Positions 55,003 through 63,913 of a stretch of 64,000 nucleotides of DNA are shown piece after piece. Position 1 is the stretch's first letter; each line of letters begins with the position of its first letter. The stretch is from Photobacterium lutimaris (lineage in GTDB: Bacteria; Pseudomonadota; Gammaproteobacteria; Enterobacterales; Vibrionaceae). The stretch spans positions 434,001-498,000 of the forward strand of contig NZ_PYMH01000002.1 in NCBI RefSeq assembly GCF_003025555.1. Direction: 5' to 3'. The notes beneath the pieces were generated by a model. That model did not search any database. It had not been told where the DNA came from and saw only the letters and a program-made list of their open reading frames with translations. The translations under genes and the position numbers were made by a program.

Positions 55003-56406
55003 TTAGAGCTTACTATTAAAAGCCCCTTTGCGAGGTAGGCACTGGCCCTCATAGCCAAATGGTGACTCAAGTGCTTTTTCCCACAGGCTGGGGGCAACAT
55101 TGTCTTGATACTTGAGCAGTTTACCCTCTTGCTTGTACAGAAGGATCTCAAGAGTGATACCGTTATTATTCGACGTGAAGGTATTAATTAAGCCAGTACC
55201 ATTCTCGAAGATACCTTCATAGAAGCCTTTTTCTCGGTCATATACATGAGCGATATGATCAAACAGCAAATCGGTATACTCGGTGTCCCACAGCACCCAC
55301 ATCCCCATTGCACCTTTTATTGCAACCGCGGAATACTGAGGCAGATATTCACCCGCTTCCGAAATGGTATTCCAGGCAAAACCATCGGTATAGATGGTGT
55401 CGTAGACGAAGTAAGGAGGCCCCGCGAGCTGGTGCTCAGTACGGGCTGTGATAATACCGGTTTGCTTATAGCGCTCTTCTTGCACGCGGTAAATCTGCAG
55501 AGCAAACTCGGCAATCCAATCATTAGAATAGTTATAGTCATGGCCGGAGCGGTCTTCGACCAAATCCCAGCCTAACTCGATACCATCCAACACATAACTC
55601 TCTGTTACCACATAACTGTGTGCTTTCAGCTTACGGGGATCACGGGTATCGTAAGGGACATCATAGCCATAGAGATTAATTGTGCTGTAGGGTTCAGCCA
55701 TCGAAGCCTGTGTAGTGTCAAAGCCCCATAGCTGGAAGCCTTTGGCCGCATACTCCTCGTAACCTAAGCGCCCTTCCTGCAAATACTGCACAGGCTTGTC
55801 TTTCTCCAGCAATGCGCCGAACATGGTGCCGTTTTTATCAACAACATTACAGAAGTTCCAGCGTAAAACAGCCGAATCGACGCTGGTCGCATATTCTGGG
55901 TATCGGTGCTTAATGATATGTAGCCAGATCAATAAACGACCAAGATCCAGTGCCGAATAGCCTATCTCACCAGGTTGGTTTCCGTAATCTACCTTAGCCG
56001 CTGATTGGGTATTATAGGCCTTATTGGGCAACTCATTCATGAACAAGTCTAGTGTATTCAATGTGGTCAAAATCCGAATAAGGCGGCGGTTAAATTCCTC
56101 TTTTTCAATAATTCCTAATTCATAGGCACTGACCATCCCCGCCATATAGGACGCAGCATCCCACCATGTTACTGAGGGGTAGTTGTTTACCGCATTGACT
56201 AAGCCCGTTGACTCCTGATAGTTATTTTCAAAATACTTCCAGGCAATTCGGGCCATATCCATTTCTTGTTCTGTCAACACGCCCTGACGCGCCTTAGGAA
56301 CACTCCAGTGGCTTTTCCTGTCAACGACATCTTCAGAAAAACTATTATATTTGTTACCGCAACCGGTAGCCAAAACCCCTAAAAGGCAAACAATGACATA
56401 ACGCAT
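55003..56406 (-). CDS. DUF3131 lipoprotein (second paralogue in the operon)
   Basis: A 467-residue DUF3131 lipoprotein (signal MRYVIVCLLGVLATGCGNKY with lipobox LATGC). Shared blocks are EQEMDMARIAWKYFENNYQE, STGLVNAVNNYPSVTWWDAA, NQPGEIGYSALDLGRLLIW and LQEGRLGYEEYAAKG, close to those of the flanking paralogues. Conserved acidic residues in NPEEY/GYEEY-type motifs could be catalytic, but that is speculation. It lies 26 bp after the third DUF3131 gene and 17 bp before the next. Confidence 0.86.
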   Translation of the reverse strand: MRYVIVCLLGVLATGCGNKYNSFSEDVVDRKSHWSVPKARQGVLTEQEMDMARIAWKYFENNYQESTGLVNAVNNYPSVTWWDAASYMAGMVSAYELGIIEKEEFNRRLIRILTTLNTLDLFMNELPNKAYNTQSAAKVDYGNQPGEIGYSALDLGRLLIWLHIIKHRYPEYATSVDSAVLRWNFCNVVDKNGTMFGALLEKDKPVQYLQEGRLGYEEYAAKGFQLWGFDTTQASMAEPYSTINLYGYDVPYDTRDPRKLKAHSYVVTESYVLDGIELGWDLVEDRSGHDYNYSNDWIAEFALQIYRVQEERYKQTGIITARTEHQLAGPPYFVYDTIYTDGFAWNTISEAGEYLPQYSAVAIKGAMGMWVLWDTEYTDLLFDHIAHVYDREKGFYEGIFENGTGLINTFTSNNNGITLEILLYKQEGKLLKYQDNVAPSLWEKALESPFGYEGQCLPRKGAFNSKL

Positions 56407-56432
56407 TCGATACTCCCTATCAAAGTTGCGGT

Positions 56433-57755
56433 TTACTTCAAGCCTACGCTCAGCAAGGCCCCATTTTCAATATATGCAAGAGACTCCAGAACAATCCCGT
56501 TGGTATTGGCCGTAATGGCTTTGTTCACTCGGCCATCATTTTCATAACGGCCTGAATACCAGCCTTTTTCTTCTGAGAATAGCGATTTTGCATCTGCAAT
56601 CAGCAAATCGGTATATGCCGTATCATACAAGGCATACCAGCCAAACGCGGCTTTAGTCGACAGTGTTTTAAGGTGAGACGCATCGTCGCCTTGGTCAGTG
56701 ATTGCATTCCATTCTTTACCGTCAGAGAAGACCGTGTTGTAAACAAAATACGGGGCTTCATCGACGTTATCTTCACTGACGGCGGTCAATATGCCGGTAC
56801 GGTGGTAACGGTTTTCTTGTGCTTTATAGACGCGGTGAGCAAAGATTTTTGACACACTGTCGGCGCCAAACTCCAAACTATCGAGGATATAAGATTCACT
56901 GACGACATAGTTGTGGGCATGGAATTTGGCTGGGTCTCGCAAGTCAGTCGGAATATCTACACCATCGATATTTCGCATCTCAAGATAGTCGATATATTTC
57001 ATGGCATTGAAAACATCACGCCCCATTAGCGACATCGCTTTCGAGGCATACTCTTCATAACCGATACGGCCTTCCTGAACCAGTTCCATCTCGGCTCCCC
57101 CTTCTTTGCGAGGACGCGAACCGTACAGGTAACCATCTTTGATCATCACCCCCACGGCCCAGTGGTTTAGGACCGCGTTCACATGGGTGTTAAATTCAGG
57201 GTACTGCCAAACCAAAATATTCAGTGGTACCAGGATTCGGCCAATATCAATCGCCGACCAACCGATACCATTCTCTTTCGGGTTATTTTGATAATCCACC
57301 ATTTGCACGGTTTGAGTGTTGTAGGCCTTGTTCGGCAGCTTGCCGTCAATGAGCGGAAGACGCGCAAGGGTATGCAACACTTTTTCCATACGCAGTTCAA
57401 AAGTACTCTGGCTGATGATATTGAGCTTCTCCGCTGCCAGTAGCCCCATCAGGTAAGAGGCGGTATCCCACATCGTTGTCGACGGATAACCATCAACCGA
57501 GTTCACCAAACCGGTATTTTCCTGATAGTTATTCTCGAAATAGGCCCACGCCGTATTGGCCCAAACAAACTCCTCCTCGGAAAGAACACGGTTTTGTCGC
57601 ACCGGGATCTCTTCGGTTGCTTCGAACGTAATGTTGCCTAAAATATGCCCGTAGTCTCGAGTCTCAATATTAAACGCAACAATCAGTGCCGTTAACAGCC
57701 CACATAAAAAGACGATATGATGTCGCGCATTGACGACTGCTTGCTTAAATTCCAT
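56433..57755 (-). CDS. DUF3131 protein, inner-membrane anchored (first paralogue)
   Basis: A 440-residue DUF3131 protein. Instead of a lipobox it has an N-terminal uncleaved helix (IVFLCGLLTALIVAFNIE), so it is probably held in the inner membrane facing the periplasm. Core blocks are EEFVWANTAWAYFENNYQEN, TGLVNSVDGYPSTTMWDTAS, IGWSAIDIGRILVPLNI and LVQEGRIGYEEYASKAM. It overlaps the cellulose-synthase-like gene by 11 bp. Direct coupling to the glycan polymerase suggests it acts on the nascent chain. Confidence 0.87.
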   Translation of the reverse strand: MEFKQAVVNARHHIVFLCGLLTALIVAFNIETRDYGHILGNITFEATEEIPVRQNRVLSEEEFVWANTAWAYFENNYQENTGLVNSVDGYPSTTMWDTASYLMGLLAAEKLNIISQSTFELRMEKVLHTLARLPLIDGKLPNKAYNTQTVQMVDYQNNPKENGIGWSAIDIGRILVPLNILVWQYPEFNTHVNAVLNHWAVGVMIKDGYLYGSRPRKEGGAEMELVQEGRIGYEEYASKAMSLMGRDVFNAMKYIDYLEMRNIDGVDIPTDLRDPAKFHAHNYVVSESYILDSLEFGADSVSKIFAHRVYKAQENRYHRTGILTAVSEDNVDEAPYFVYNTVFSDGKEWNAITDQGDDASHLKTLSTKAAFGWYALYDTAYTDLLIADAKSLFSEEKGWYSGRYENDGRVNKAITANTNGIVLESLAYIENGALLSVGLK

Positions 57756-59610
57756 ATTCTAATTCCTCAGATTCCTGTTCCTGCTTTTTATCTGCTGGTG
57801 GTGGCGTCCAATAAGCGGCAGCAATCATCCCCCACATCGCCATCATATTGTTAATGGTCCAAAAACTATTGAATACCAGTCCGCCGATAGAATAGCTGCC
57901 AAACATGCCGGTGAAATAACTGAACCAAGCAAAGCACATACTGAATAAACTCAGGCCAAAAACGAGTTTTTGCGGAATAACTAAGTGACCAAAAAAACCA
58001 TCCTGCCTTTCTTTGGGGGTTGCCGGGAAACTGATCTTGCGACCACGAAGTACTGTCCATAGCGCCCGCATATTGACCGGGAAGAAGGAGAGGAAATTGG
58101 TTTTCCCCTTATAGCCAGCTACCCCCCAAGTACCGACCATCATGGCCAGCTCAGCGGTTAATACGAAAGGAATGAAATGTAAGTAGAAAGTCACATCATA
58201 GGCACTGACTGGCGCAATACTGGTCAAGAAATAAATGATCGGACAGGTGAGGAAAATAATATTCCAGATAGCCGACAAATTTGACCAGAAACTGGCACCG
58301 TACATCATCTTCTGTTTCAGGTTCATTCCCTTTTTAAACAGAGGATTATCATTCAAGAAGATATCAATTGAACCACCGGAATACTTAAAACGTTGTACCG
58401 TCCAGGTCTGGAGATCCTGCGGTGACAGCATCTTGCTCTCTACCTCTGGGTGCTGCACCGAACGCCAGTTCCTTTCAGTATCTGAGTGCAGGACAATAGA
58501 GGTATAAATATCTTCTGATACATGGAATTTATAGGGCGTAAATTCGGTATCAAAGATAATTTCTTGACGAAGGTTATCAGAAACATCTTTATCAACCGCT
58601 TTCTCTTTGGTGATCTTCCTGATCTGCTTTTCTATTTCCTTGTGCTCTTTGCTTATCTGCTCACTGTAACTCCGCAGCGCCGCTTCCATGACAGCCTCAC
58701 GGCGGTGGATCGAACCGGCTCCGCAACAGAAAGAGGCATTCACCCAATTACGACGACGCTGAATAACGTCGTAGAACATTTGCGGATCATTGACATAAGG
58801 GTCTTCACCTATTTTCACCGGCCCGTAGAATTTCTCAAACCCACGGCCAAACGGAGCCGCCCAGTTACCGAGTTTACGCTGCAGCCAATTCGGTAAGCGC
58901 TCCCCTTCAGGCAAGTCAAAGAACCATTGTGGTGTCTGAACCCAAGCAACGTCAGGATCGCGGAAGTACCCCATAGTATGCTCAAGGATGGTTGGAAATG
59001 GCCGGGTATCAGCATCACAGATAACAATAAAATCGCCATAAGTCTGCTCTAGGGCATTACGCAGGTTACCGGCTTTAAAGCCGATATTCGTTTCCCGAGT
59101 AATATACTCAACACCCATTTCTTCAGCCAGCGCCTTCATTGCCGGACGCTTGCCATCATCGAGTATAAATATCTTAATCTCGATATCATGGGGATAGCGG
59201 ATCGTCTGCGCATCTTCAATACTCAGTCTGACCAAGTCAGGGTCTTCGTCATAGCTTGGAAAGAAGACATCAATACTGATCGGCCTGGTTTCATTCCCCT
59301 CTGGACTGTCTTTTGCGACACATTCATTTATCGTATGCGGTGGCGTCTTTTTCGGCTCGTCCTTGGTTTTCCATAAATTGAAGGTAAATAACACCGAGCC
59401 AATAAAAGCACAGGACTCAGCGAAGACCAGCGGAAAGGAAAACCACATTGCGTCATAGTTCAACGCATAGGTCCACCTCCACCATAAATACCAAATACCC
59501 AACGTGAGATTACAGGTAGCAAGGTACTGATAGAGCAGTTCTCTCGACATACTGTAAGGCACCGGTTGCGGTGGCTTACGGTGTTCGAATTCCTTGAAAT
59601 AAAAATCCAT
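57745..59610 (-). CDS. Cellulose-synthase-like GT2 glycan synthase
   Basis: A 621-residue membrane-bound processive GT2. Two N-terminal helices (about 30-80) precede the catalytic domain, with DVFFPSYDEDPDLV, DDGKRP, the DxD motif in VICDADTRP, and SEDIYTS in place of TED. QRFKYSGGSIDIF stands in place of the BcsA QRxRW motif. At least four C-terminal helices follow. A charged, coiled-coil-like insertion of about 45 residues separates DxD from SED. There is no PilZ domain, so c-di-GMP control as in BcsA is not expected. It overlaps the first DUF3131 gene. Confidence 0.9.
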   Translation of the reverse strand: MDFYFKEFEHRKPPQPVPYSMSRELLYQYLATCNLTLGIWYLWWRWTYALNYDAMWFSFPLVFAESCAFIGSVLFTFNLWKTKDEPKKTPPHTINECVAKDSPEGNETRPISIDVFFPSYDEDPDLVRLSIEDAQTIRYPHDIEIKIFILDDGKRPAMKALAEEMGVEYITRETNIGFKAGNLRNALEQTYGDFIVICDADTRPFPTILEHTMGYFRDPDVAWVQTPQWFFDLPEGERLPNWLQRKLGNWAAPFGRGFEKFYGPVKIGEDPYVNDPQMFYDVIQRRRNWVNASFCCGAGSIHRREAVMEAALRSYSEQISKEHKEIEKQIRKITKEKAVDKDVSDNLRQEIIFDTEFTPYKFHVSEDIYTSIVLHSDTERNWRSVQHPEVESKMLSPQDLQTWTVQRFKYSGGSIDIFLNDNPLFKKGMNLKQKMMYGASFWSNLSAIWNIIFLTCPIIYFLTSIAPVSAYDVTFYLHFIPFVLTAELAMMVGTWGVAGYKGKTNFLSFFPVNMRALWTVLRGRKISFPATPKERQDGFFGHLVIPQKLVFGLSLFSMCFAWFSYFTGMFGSYSIGGLVFNSFWTINNMMAMWGMIAAAYWTPPPADKKQEQESEELEYGI

Positions 59611-59625
59611 GAGCTCTCACTCCGG

Positions 59626-61293
59626 TTAATAATGATTAAAGTAAGCGTGATGCACGGCAATCAAACCAATCAGACTGGCGTTGTAGTCAATGGCGAACTC
59701 GTTCACTGCATACGACTTCTCACTATCTACGTAACTCAGCATCCCCATATTTTTCGGTGCAACGCCGGATTGCGCCATTTCATTAGGCCCGCCGACGAGA
59801 TAACCCGGCAAACTGACCCCTGTCGCGATTCGGTACAAGTGGTGAAGATTACGTACCGAGTAAGTACCGCTATTGGTGACAAAACTCATATCAAACGCAT
59901 TCGCCCCTAATAGGTAATCCATTTGAGATTGAACAGATGAGCGATTGTCTATCCGGCCTTTGGCAAAATCAGCCCAAGCAATTAATATCCCTGCTTCGGC
60001 TGTCATTTTATTTGAGCCCCAGATAAAACGCTGATTGGCTACCCTAAACGGCGACTGCTGAGATTGCTGGCGATAGCGCGAAGCCACTTGATCCAAGTCG
60101 TTGACCAATTGCTCTCTGAGTTCTCCTTTTTCTTCTGCGAGAAGAAGATGCCATACCCCCATCGATGTTGGGTTTTTCCATTCAAAAATGTCTATCCATT
60201 GCGGGTCGTAGCTTTCTTGAAAAGCGCGTTTGAATTTATCCTGACCTGTCGTGATATAAAGTTCAGCGTACGCCCACAGCCGATCATCAACATCGGTATC
60301 CAATGATGGTTCGGTATCGAATTTGTTGGCGATATACGGGCCAGAGCCACTGTCATCTCCAACCTGCCAATCAATATATTGTTCTTCTTGGATTGCCAGA
60401 TAATTGACCGCATGAATCGCAGCACTTAAGTATTGGCGAGACAAATTGGTATCGTAGGGTTTGATGACTCTTGCCGCAAAAGCCATGGTAGCAGCGAACT
60501 TGGCGGTTTCAGGTGTACTCACGCCATAGATAAAACGCGGTTGGTTGTCTTGCCACGGGCCAACTTTAGCGGGCCAACTCGCGCCAGAGACTTTGCGGTA
60601 TACTGCCCCGTCTTCGCGTTGCATTTTAAGCAGCCAATTCAACGCATACATTGATTCATCGATAATGGCGGGCTTGTCGCTACCCGGACGCTTGGTTGCC
60701 GCATACAACTGAGGGGCTTGGCGGTATGCTTCTAGTAATCTCGCGACGGTTATTGTTGTTGTGGCAACATATTTACCGAAATCACCAGCGTCATACCATC
60801 CACCAACCACGTCCAATTGAGTACCTGTTTTATGGAAGGCATCCGTACGGAATATTTGACCATCTTGCATATGGCTTTGGGGACGGTTCATCCCCGTCAT
60901 ACGGTCTTTCACCGCCATACCAGAACGTTGAAGATAAAGTGCATGAACCAAGCGTTCATTCAAAGGCTCATAAACATCCGCTTCAATGGGAAACGGGACT
61001 GACTGACCCCCCTTCGTTACCAACTGATACCAACCGGGTGCAGTAACTCGGCTGAAATCAATCGCAGCAATCTGTCGCTCATCGGGCAGCGAAACAGAAT
61101 CAGCACGTTCAAGCTTGGCAATTACCCTGCCATCAGCCACAGAGACTAACTGGACATCGGAAGCGACCTCCGACATAACATAGGCAAATTTATCCCCGCT
61201 TGGCAGGTAGCCCATTTGGTTGACCATGATATTGCCAGCTTGGGCTGAGAACGCCGCTGTTGCAATCATGATATAGCTGAGCCTCTTTATCAT
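59626..61293 (-). CDS. GH9 endoglucanase-like enzyme with N-terminal Ig-like domain
   Basis: A 555-residue secreted enzyme. A signal peptide (LSYIMIATAAFSAQAGNI) is followed by an Ig-like CelD_N domain (~20-110). The GH9 (alpha/alpha)6 catalytic domain follows, with VVGGWYDAGDFGKYVATTT carrying the nucleophile/base aspartates, VDDRLWAYAELYITTG, and C-terminal YAVNEFAIDYNASLIGLIAV with the acid glutamate. GH9 enzymes hydrolyse beta-1,4-glucans and related chains. Being 16 bp upstream of the synthase, it probably trims or releases the polymer made by it, as BcsZ does for cellulose. Confidence 0.9.
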   Translation of the reverse strand: MIKRLSYIMIATAAFSAQAGNIMVNQMGYLPSGDKFAYVMSEVASDVQLVSVADGRVIAKLERADSVSLPDERQIAAIDFSRVTAPGWYQLVTKGGQSVPFPIEADVYEPLNERLVHALYLQRSGMAVKDRMTGMNRPQSHMQDGQIFRTDAFHKTGTQLDVVGGWYDAGDFGKYVATTTITVARLLEAYRQAPQLYAATKRPGSDKPAIIDESMYALNWLLKMQREDGAVYRKVSGASWPAKVGPWQDNQPRFIYGVSTPETAKFAATMAFAARVIKPYDTNLSRQYLSAAIHAVNYLAIQEEQYIDWQVGDDSGSGPYIANKFDTEPSLDTDVDDRLWAYAELYITTGQDKFKRAFQESYDPQWIDIFEWKNPTSMGVWHLLLAEEKGELREQLVNDLDQVASRYRQQSQQSPFRVANQRFIWGSNKMTAEAGILIAWADFAKGRIDNRSSVQSQMDYLLGANAFDMSFVTNSGTYSVRNLHHLYRIATGVSLPGYLVGGPNEMAQSGVAPKNMGMLSYVDSEKSYAVNEFAIDYNASLIGLIAVHHAYFNHY

Positions 61294-61296
61294 TCT

Positions 61297-63444
61297 CTAC
61301 CCTTCCAAATCCTTGGCAACATAGTGATTAGTGCTCACCGTCTTACCCTTATTGTCCTTTATTTCAAGGGTTAGGTATGATGCCAGCCCATCAAATGACT
61401 GTTGTTTCACAACCTGCAGTGTCGAGTTGGCAGCTACCGACAAACCACTAAACGCCCAGCTTTTGTGGTTGTAGCTGTTTGTCACCACCAAGGTTGCCCC
61501 CGTATAATCACTCAATGAATCATTGATGATAGTCACAGTCAGTAAAGAGCGCTCCGAGAGTAAGTCTGCCTGGGCCACCGCCAACAAAGGCTGATAAGAT
61601 TCCTTCAATGCCAAATAGCCTGGCTTGGGTGCCCTATCAACATCCAACACTGACCAAGTGATAGAGGGCCAGCTATCGACAAACATAAACTGATAGATAG
61701 CCGCGACGCCTGCGCCTTTTCTCAACCTTAGGTTTTCAGCGGCTAACTTAGTTACTAGCCGTTGATATTCTTGAGAGTTATGCCAAAAGCCCGACATGTT
61801 TTTACCCTGTTGAATATGGGCAATATTCAACGTTTCATGATGCTGGTAATTGTGATAGCTAAGAGTGCTTAACACATCCTCACTCGGGGGCCATCCCATC
61901 CGCCCCTGCAGGATCTCTTCCATCAAAGCCCAGCTCGGCATCGCCTGTGCGCCGAACTCGCTAACAATCATTGACGGCCGGTAGGTGCGGTAATCTTTGT
62001 ATGTTCCCGAATACCAGCCCAACCACGGGTGCTCGTGGGTGTAAGAGGCTTTGCGCACCACCCTGCCATCCCCCGCGCTGGTAAGTGCTTGATAAACGCG
62101 CTCAGTTAAGAATTTGTTTTGATTCGGCTGGTATGAAGGGTATTTATACTGCATCCATGTTGCGTCCCAGGGCGGCTCATTATGCCCCGACCAGAATGCT
62201 ATTGACGGGTGGTTATACAATAAGTCGGTCATCGCTTTGGCTTGGCGAGCCGCTTCCAACGCAAATCTCGGTGAATCGATGTAGCCCCACTGCAAAGGAA
62301 AATCTTGCCAGATAACCAAACCTGCTTTATCGGCTAAATCATAAAACGCTTTGCCGGCAACGTGAGCATGTACCCGAACACTGTTGATATTGGCTTCTTT
62401 CATCAGGTTCAGGTCTTGCTGGTATTGCTCAGCAGTTACTTCACCAAGCCATTGGCTAGCAATGTAATTGGTTCCCCTGACAAAGTAGGGCTGTCCATTT
62501 ACCAGAAACTGTTTATTCTCGCTATCAAGTCCCATCTCCCTAAAGCCAACAGGCACTGTTTTCTGATCAGTCAGCTTTCCATCAATAAAAACGGAAACCG
62601 AAAGGTCATAGAGGTTGGGTTTACCCCAGTCCCAAGGCCACCACAACGCTCGGGTTGCTTGAGGTAAAGCGAGTTCAACGGTCGTTTGGCCTGGCTGTAT
62701 TTGTTCTTCAATAACGTAATGCTCAGAGTCAACGCCTTGATGCTGTAATACCATCTCTATAGTCGCCGACACCTCTCGGGCGGAATCTACATCAAGCTGA
62801 ATACCTGCTGATGTAAGACTCTTTTCAATACTGTTCACTTGGGGACGCACTTTTACTGCCCGTAACGCAATTGGGCCTGTTTGCCTAATGGTTACATCTC
62901 CCCATATCCCCCCTGAATTCCAATCTTGACCTTTATCAGACCAGGCCCCTCCAGGGCGGGTATCATGGTGATTCAATACGCCTTTTATCAGTGTTTTATG
63001 CAATGACCAGTCGGCGGTTTGGTGCTCATTGGGGCTATTTACCCACACATTCAAAGCATTTGTGCCAGCCTGAAGATGGCCGGTAAGTTCGATCTGATGG
63101 GGGATAAAATACCCAACATTACGAGAAATATATTGATTATTAACCGTCACGGCAGATTCATAGTCGACACCCTCTAACTCAAGCCAAACCCGGCCCGAAT
63201 CAAACAGACGCTCAACATTGAATTGCCGGTGATAATTCGCAGCTCCAGCATAATTGATGCCAGACATTTTCCAATGCCCCGGCACAGTGACACTATATTG
63301 CCCAGCCCAATTGTCATTTTCATCAATTATCTCGAGGCGCCAATTTCCGTTCAATGATTCTATATTAACAATCCAATCATTATTCTCTGAAAAAAAAGCA
63401 CACGAAGATAATGAGAATAATGCCAATAGTAATATTATTCTCAT
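61297..63444 (-). CDS. GH2-family glycoside hydrolase lipoprotein (beta-mannosidase-like)
   Basis: A 715-residue protein with a lipoprotein signal (LLLALFSLSSCAFFSEN), a sugar-binding jelly roll, an Ig-like domain and a TIM barrel. The acid/base glutamate is in FWSGHNEPPWDAT (NE pair). The nucleophile is likely E in MIVSEFGAQAMPSW. The blend of motifs is like beta-mannosidases and exo-beta-glucosaminidases of GH2. It lies three bases after its upstream neighbour's end region and four bases before the GH9 gene. Lipid anchoring places it in the envelope, where it may act on the cluster's own polymer. Confidence 0.88.
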   Translation of the reverse strand: MRIILLLALFSLSSCAFFSENNDWIVNIESLNGNWRLEIIDENDNWAGQYSVTVPGHWKMSGINYAGAANYHRQFNVERLFDSGRVWLELEGVDYESAVTVNNQYISRNVGYFIPHQIELTGHLQAGTNALNVWVNSPNEHQTADWSLHKTLIKGVLNHHDTRPGGAWSDKGQDWNSGGIWGDVTIRQTGPIALRAVKVRPQVNSIEKSLTSAGIQLDVDSAREVSATIEMVLQHQGVDSEHYVIEEQIQPGQTTVELALPQATRALWWPWDWGKPNLYDLSVSVFIDGKLTDQKTVPVGFREMGLDSENKQFLVNGQPYFVRGTNYIASQWLGEVTAEQYQQDLNLMKEANINSVRVHAHVAGKAFYDLADKAGLVIWQDFPLQWGYIDSPRFALEAARQAKAMTDLLYNHPSIAFWSGHNEPPWDATWMQYKYPSYQPNQNKFLTERVYQALTSAGDGRVVRKASYTHEHPWLGWYSGTYKDYRTYRPSMIVSEFGAQAMPSWALMEEILQGRMGWPPSEDVLSTLSYHNYQHHETLNIAHIQQGKNMSGFWHNSQEYQRLVTKLAAENLRLRKGAGVAAIYQFMFVDSWPSITWSVLDVDRAPKPGYLALKESYQPLLAVAQADLLSERSLLTVTIINDSLSDYTGATLVVTNSYNHKSWAFSGLSVAANSTLQVVKQQSFDGLASYLTLEIKDNKGKTVSTNHYVAKDLEG

Positions 63445-63463
63445 ATTGTCCTTATTAACGTTT

Positions 63464-63913
63464 TTATTTTGCGCGTTTTAAAATTTTAAACGTATTTTTA
63501 TTACCGTTTTGAATATATTCAAGATCATCCGTTAGCTGCACAACGATAATGAACCCCCGCCCCGATGTCATCCACGTTTCAGGATCTTCAGGGTCAGGCT
63601 CCATAAACTCACCATTAACCGCTCGGTTGAATTCCTCTTTGGTCATCGACTTTCCATAATCTGACACTTCAAAGACCAATTCATTATCCGAGTTAAAAAA
63701 GCATGAGCATTCTATCGGCAATTTATCCGAATATTGATATGCATGCTCATAAGCATTATTAACCACTTCTACAAGACATAGCTCAACTTGATCTATGACC
63801 TCTTGTGACACTTGATTACTCCGTAAGTATTGCTGCATATCATCAGCAATATCCCGGGAGACATCTGGAGAACTGCTGTATTGCTTACTAAACTGCTCAG
63901 TGACTAAATCCAT
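63464..63913 (-). CDS. RsbW-like anti-sigma factor / serine-kinase-type ATPase
   Basis: A 149-residue HATPase_c protein of the RsbW/SpoIIAB type. The N box is LVEVVNNAYEHAY, the G1 box VSDYGKSMTKEEF and the G2 box TSGRGFIIVVQL. Such proteins bind or phosphorylate partners in partner-switching systems with STAS-domain antagonists. It is the first gene of the polysaccharide cluster visible here, 19 bp upstream of the GH2 gene. A STAS or PP2C partner would be expected just beyond the right edge of the window. Confidence 0.88.
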   Translation of the reverse strand: MDLVTEQFSKQYSSSPDVSRDIADDMQQYLRSNQVSQEVIDQVELCLVEVVNNAYEHAYQYSDKLPIECSCFFNSDNELVFEVSDYGKSMTKEEFNRAVNGEFMEPDPEDPETWMTSGRGFIIVVQLTDDLEYIQNGNKNTFKILKRAK

